Source of the DNA: Chrysochromulina parva
Lineage: Eukaryota; Haptophyta; Prymnesiales; Chrysochromulinaceae
Assembly: GCA_002887195.1 (NCBI GenBank)
Contig: PJAB01000168.1
Coordinates: 1-36,606, forward strand
Direction of reading: 5' to 3'
DNA: 36,606 bases
Both the position numbers and the translations under genes were made by a program. A model generated the notes under the pieces. That model worked only from the letters and a program-made list of their open reading frames with translations, searched no databases and was not told the DNA's origin. How positions within the stretch are numbered: position 1 is the first letter of the stretch; each line of letters begins with the position of its first letter. This document shows, one piece after another, positions 34,117-36,606 of this stretch.

Positions 34117-35762
34117 ATGTTCGTCGCCTTCGTGCTAGATCGCGACAACGTTGTCCGCGCGTACGCGAGCGAAGAGGAGGCTCGCAGCAAAACTGGCATT
34201 CAACTCAGCGAGCCGGCCACGGTGGTCACGGCACAGGGATTCGCCCCGAATGGCACGTCCACAGCCCAAGGCCTCCACGCGCGTTACGCTTTGCTGCTTC
34301 CGGCTACGCATGACCGCTGTGCAAAGCTGGATGTGTCGCACCTTGACGCCTCATTGCTGCGCACGAATGTTCGCAAGGCAGTGCGGCGGCAGCTGCCGCA
34401 CGTCGCTGCCGAGTCCGCGATGCAGTACCTCGCGCAATCATCGTCTCGCTCCGAGCAAGCGGACCTCCTCAAGCTGCTGCCCATCATGGCGGCCGAGGAT
34501 GCCACTGCAGTTCCGCTGCTGCCGGTGTGTATCTTCTTTGCTCTCGGTGCCACCGAACTTGAGTTAGGGACGATTGATCGGCGCATTGTGGCACGTTGCG
34601 CGGCGCAGCTCGCACTCGCACCGCGCGAGCCATCATGCGTGTCCAAGGCCGCGTGGAATGCCGAGGTGAACCCCACAATGACGGAGAAGTGGTGGCTCGA
34701 GTCGGACCGGTCGCCCGAGCTCAAGGCCACCGCGCTTCTCATGCACGCGGCCTTCGAGCTTACGTGGGCCGTCCCACATACGCAGAAGTGGGTCGGCCAC
34801 TTGCGTAACGCCGTCTGTGCTCGGATCCAACGGACGGAAGCGCCTTTCGTCTTCCCGGGCGACCCGAGACTCGCCGCGTATGACACCGAGGAGCTCGTCA
34901 AGCGCATCCGACTGCAGGACGATCGGACTCTCCTACCATTGGCGAGCCGCCAAACGTGTTCGTGCGACTTCCACAACGCGAGTCGTAAGGCCTCGATGCT
35001 CGAAGAGCTGCGCCAGGTACCCGAGCTCTGATTGCCCTCTGATTGCCCTCTGATTGCCCTCTGATTGCCTCTGATGACGATGCTCAAACAGCTGCGCCAG
35101 GCACCCGAGCTCTTGATAGCTCTTGCCACGAATGACCGCTGATGACCTCTGATGACCTGCTGCGCCAGGTACCCGCGCTCGAGGGAGTGTGTGAACGTTC
35201 GCTCGAGGTGGCCGTTGAGGAGCAGTCGCTGCTCAACGTGCGCGACTGTCTCAACCTCCATGGGCCGCGCTACATCAACCTGCTGTTGCTACCCAAGACG
35301 CCCGAGACGAATCCGTCAGCGTGGAAGAAGCGCTTCGTCGAGGAGTCCTGGCCTCTGGTGGCCTCCAAACTCTGGGCCACGCGAGGGGCTGAGCATCCGA
35401 AGCTGTCACTCGGCGCCACCACGGCGACCGCCACGGCGACCGCCACGGCGACTGCTACAGCTGGTGCAGCGCCCGCAGCACCCTCGCCACTTCCTGCAAG
35501 CTCCTCGGAGTCGGCCACGAACAAGAAGCGTAAGGCGGAGCTCGAGCCCCCTGTGCCCTTCGCTTGCAACGCGTGCGGTACCGTGAAGCCCGTGGCTGGC
35601 TTCATACCTTGCGATCTGTGCGAGCCGGAGCGCTACTGGTGCGATGCGTGCGCGCCGACGTACTTGCGCTACCAGCCGCCGCGGCGCATTGTGCCCAAAG
35701 CGCCGAGCTCGTTTTGCATCGAGTGCATCGAATATGACGAGACTACGCGCGAGGAATTTTGA
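34117..35762 (+). CDS. Unrecognised protein with C-terminal Cys-rich zinc-binding module; two exons
   Basis: Two open frames (34117-35031 and 35142-35762) join in phase if bases 35017-35168 are spliced out, giving about 497 aa. Exon 1 (300 aa) ends ASMLEELRQ. Exon 2 continues VPALEGVCERSLEVAVEEQ. The N-terminal part is helical with no motif I know (TEKWWLESDRSPELKATALL, TQKWVGHLRNAV). Exon 2 has a NLHGPRYINLLLLP segment, a Thr-Ala repeat coded by a six-base microsatellite (about 35417-35460), a basic KKRK, then CNACGTVKPVAGFIPCDLCE with CDAC, a C2-C2-C2 cluster that probably binds zinc, and a last CIECIEYDE. It could be nuclear. If splicing is wrong these are two separate genes. The function is unknown. 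Confidence 0.58.
35017..35168 (+). other. Probable 152-bp intron flanked by a duplicated exon segment
   Basis: The segment starts GT at 35017 (after CTGCGCCAG) and ends AG at 35168 (CTGCGCCAG), followed by GTACCC. The exon word CTGCGCCAG, then GTACCCG and a GCTC, occurs at both boundaries (35008 and 35160), with a third copy inside (35092, GCACCC variant). Removal restores one frame. Inside lie stop codons, an 11-bp minisatellite and doubled TGATGACCTC. Confidence 0.55.
35026..35069. repeat. 11-bp minisatellite inside the probable intron
   Basis: Four tandem units of CTCTGATTGCC at 35026-35036, 35037-35047, 35048-35058 and 35059-35069. Its TGA triplets stop the exon 1 frame. Confidence 0.85.
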
Positions 35763-35922
35763 TGATTGATGATTGAATACGCGTCCTTACGCTGTAATGA
35801 CGTGTATGACTCCGGCGCGGCTCGGCCTTGGCCCTTGCGCCTAATCTGTTGCTTCGGTGTTGCGCCCGGACTTTTAAGCGTGAAAGTGACCTCGAGATTG
35901 CTTTCATATAAAATCGAGGAGC

Positions 35923-36195
35923 TCACGTCACAGGCTGGGCCGCCTCCAGCGAACCCGACCCTGCCTCCACCCGCTCCCAGAGCGCCTCCCCGGACCCCGC
36001 GCGCCTGCTCGAAGGCGGTCGGCGAAATGAAGGCGCGCGCGGCAGACGCGTAGCGGCCCCCGGCAGTGCGGCCGGACCTGGGCTCGCCTCGACTCGTTGA
36101 TCGTTGTACGCATTACGGAGATCAATGCGTACAACGAAGAAGTCAGGGTGGACCTCGAGGAGCAGGCGGAGCCCAGCGCCGTACCGGTACTCTTC
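35923..36195 (-). pseudogene. Reverse-transcriptase fragment (motif A region), decayed
   Basis: The - strand reads LLLEVHPDFFVVRIDLRNAYN at its start. The block D-L-R-N-A-Y-N with the preceding hydrophobic strand matches the first catalytic Asp motif of non-LTR-type reverse transcriptases. Directly after it the same frame becomes Pro/Ala-rich and unlike a polymerase, while the next frame continues INESRRAQVR, so a frameshift right after the motif is likely. No second catalytic motif (YADD type) is found. I call a relic of a retroelement, at moderate to low certainty. Confidence 0.4.
36101..36137. repeat. 14-bp perfect inverted repeat (hairpin) inside the RT remnant
   Basis: TCGTTGTACGCATT (36101-36114) and its reverse complement AATGCGTACAACGA (36124-36137) are separated by a 9-base loop. 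It falls on the codons of the DLRNAYN motif. Confidence 0.85.
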
Positions 36196-36350
36196 CGGTA
36201 CTCTACCGGTCCGGAAAAAATCACCGGGGGGAGCCGGGACCGGTACAGTACAGTTTGTGTGACCCGGCTCCTCCCCGGACACGTGTCACTTTTTTAAGGT
36301 AAAAGCATTGGGTAAAAGGACACCGGGGGATCCGGGACACACACACGGGA
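36181..36350. repeat. Cluster of shared-element copies in mixed orientation
   Basis: Copy A, - sense (36205-36243): ACCGGTCCGGAAAAAATC then ACCGGGGGGAGCCGGGAC. Copy B, + sense (about 36256-36300): GTGTGACCCGGCTCCTCC then a CTTTTTTAAGGTA end. Copy C, - sense (about 36310-36350): GGGTAAAAGGACACCGGGGG then ATCCGGGACACACAC. All are diverged versions of the element at 15.2 and 32.5-32.7 kb. ACCGGTA words flank copy A. Confidence 0.75.
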
Positions 36351-36495
36351 CAACCGAAACGAAAACGTCGCACCATTTTTAACGGCCAGTGTATCCCCCT
36401 CAACGTACCCTCAACGTGCCCTTTTCCCAGTGACCACCAGCGACCTTAGGACCCCTGTAGGGCCTGCCGGCCCTCCTGGTCCACCACCGGGTGAC

Positions 36496-36582
36496 GGGGG
36501 GTTTCCTATACAAATTGGGGGGGGTTTCCTATACAATACGTATCCTGATGTATCCTGCATGTATCCTGCATGTATCCTGCAT
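36496..36582. repeat. Two adjacent minisatellites at the right edge
   Basis: GGGGGTTTCCTATACAA occurs twice with a 23-bp period (36496 and 36519). Then an 11-bp unit GTATCCTGCAT is repeated at 36550-36560, 36561-36571 and 36572-36582, with a shortened version just before it. Doubled CATCAAGATA follows to the window end. Confidence 0.8.
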
Positions 36583-36606
36583 GTATTCATCAAGATACAT
36601 CAAGAT

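Larger units (their letters stand above)
35763..36606. other. Repeat-rich right end without an intact gene
   Basis: About 840 bp. From left: a possible AT-rich promoter-like patch (CATATAAAATCG, near 35904), the reverse-transcriptase remnant (- strand), the palindrome at 36101-36137, mixed-orientation copies of the shared element, then two minisatellites up to the window end. No intact gene. Confidence 0.5.

Noticed and set aside
34284..35261. 325-codon open frame on the - strand
   Set aside because: Antisense across exon 1 and the probable intron; Ser/Arg-rich with no motif.

Overview
The window looks like nuclear DNA of a single-celled alga with a secondary plastid, most likely a haptophyte. 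The lineage is an inference. The evidence is GC-rich, mostly intron-free genes in tight divergent pairs; a small protein with a signal-plus-transit leader and one membrane span typical of secondary-plastid thylakoid proteins; eukaryotic families (DcpS, CS-domain protein, nucleoplasmin-like fold, BT1 transporter, PPI1-like tail-anchored protein, FUT8-like glycosyltransferase); and many mini- and microsatellites. No tRNA, rRNA, bacterial operon or CRISPR array was seen. Several long open frames begin at GTG or TTG upstream of the real start, so I moved those starts to the first sensible ATG.

Layout. Left block (0.5-3.9 kb): a divergent pair, an FkbM methyltransferase (-) and a short-chain dehydrogenase fused to a 2OG-Fe(II) oxygenase-like domain (+). 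Then an apparently gene-free, very GC-rich stretch with a promoter-like cluster. Housekeeping block (5.0-21.3 kb): PPI1-like coiled-coil protein, nucleoplasmin-like/BMT5-like fusion, EF-hand protein, protein kinase, CS-domain protein, BT1 transporter, small plastid membrane protein, 4-coumarate-CoA-ligase-like enzyme, membrane-anchored DcpS and ankyrin protein. A GT23/FUT8-like glycosyltransferase follows (21.7-23.2 kb). A 3.1-kb gene-free region holds an approximately 203-bp satellite that reverses orientation (23.5-24.9 kb). A coiled-coil protein with a UVR-like motif follows (26.4-28.5 kb). Right block (29.1-33.8 kb): a second divergent pair, a three-enzyme fusion (Gfo/Idh/MocA dehydrogenase + PhyH oxygenase + FkbM methyltransferase) (-) and a METTL24-type methyltransferase (+). 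Then comes an unrecognised gene split by a probable duplication-born intron (34.1-35.8 kb), and a repeat-rich end with a reverse-transcriptase remnant.

The most interesting observation is that both ends carry the same chemistry: an NAD(P)-dependent oxidoreductase fused to a non-haem-iron oxygenase, with an FkbM methyltransferase either divergent (left) or fused in the same chain (right). With the FUT8-like enzyme between them, this suggests a glycan or natural-product tailoring system. A pathway link is inference only. The right pair and the BT1 gene also share a near-identical element of about 38 bp, always in the same orientation 50-120 bp upstream of the start codon. It is either a core promoter of this genome or a promoter-targeting mobile element.
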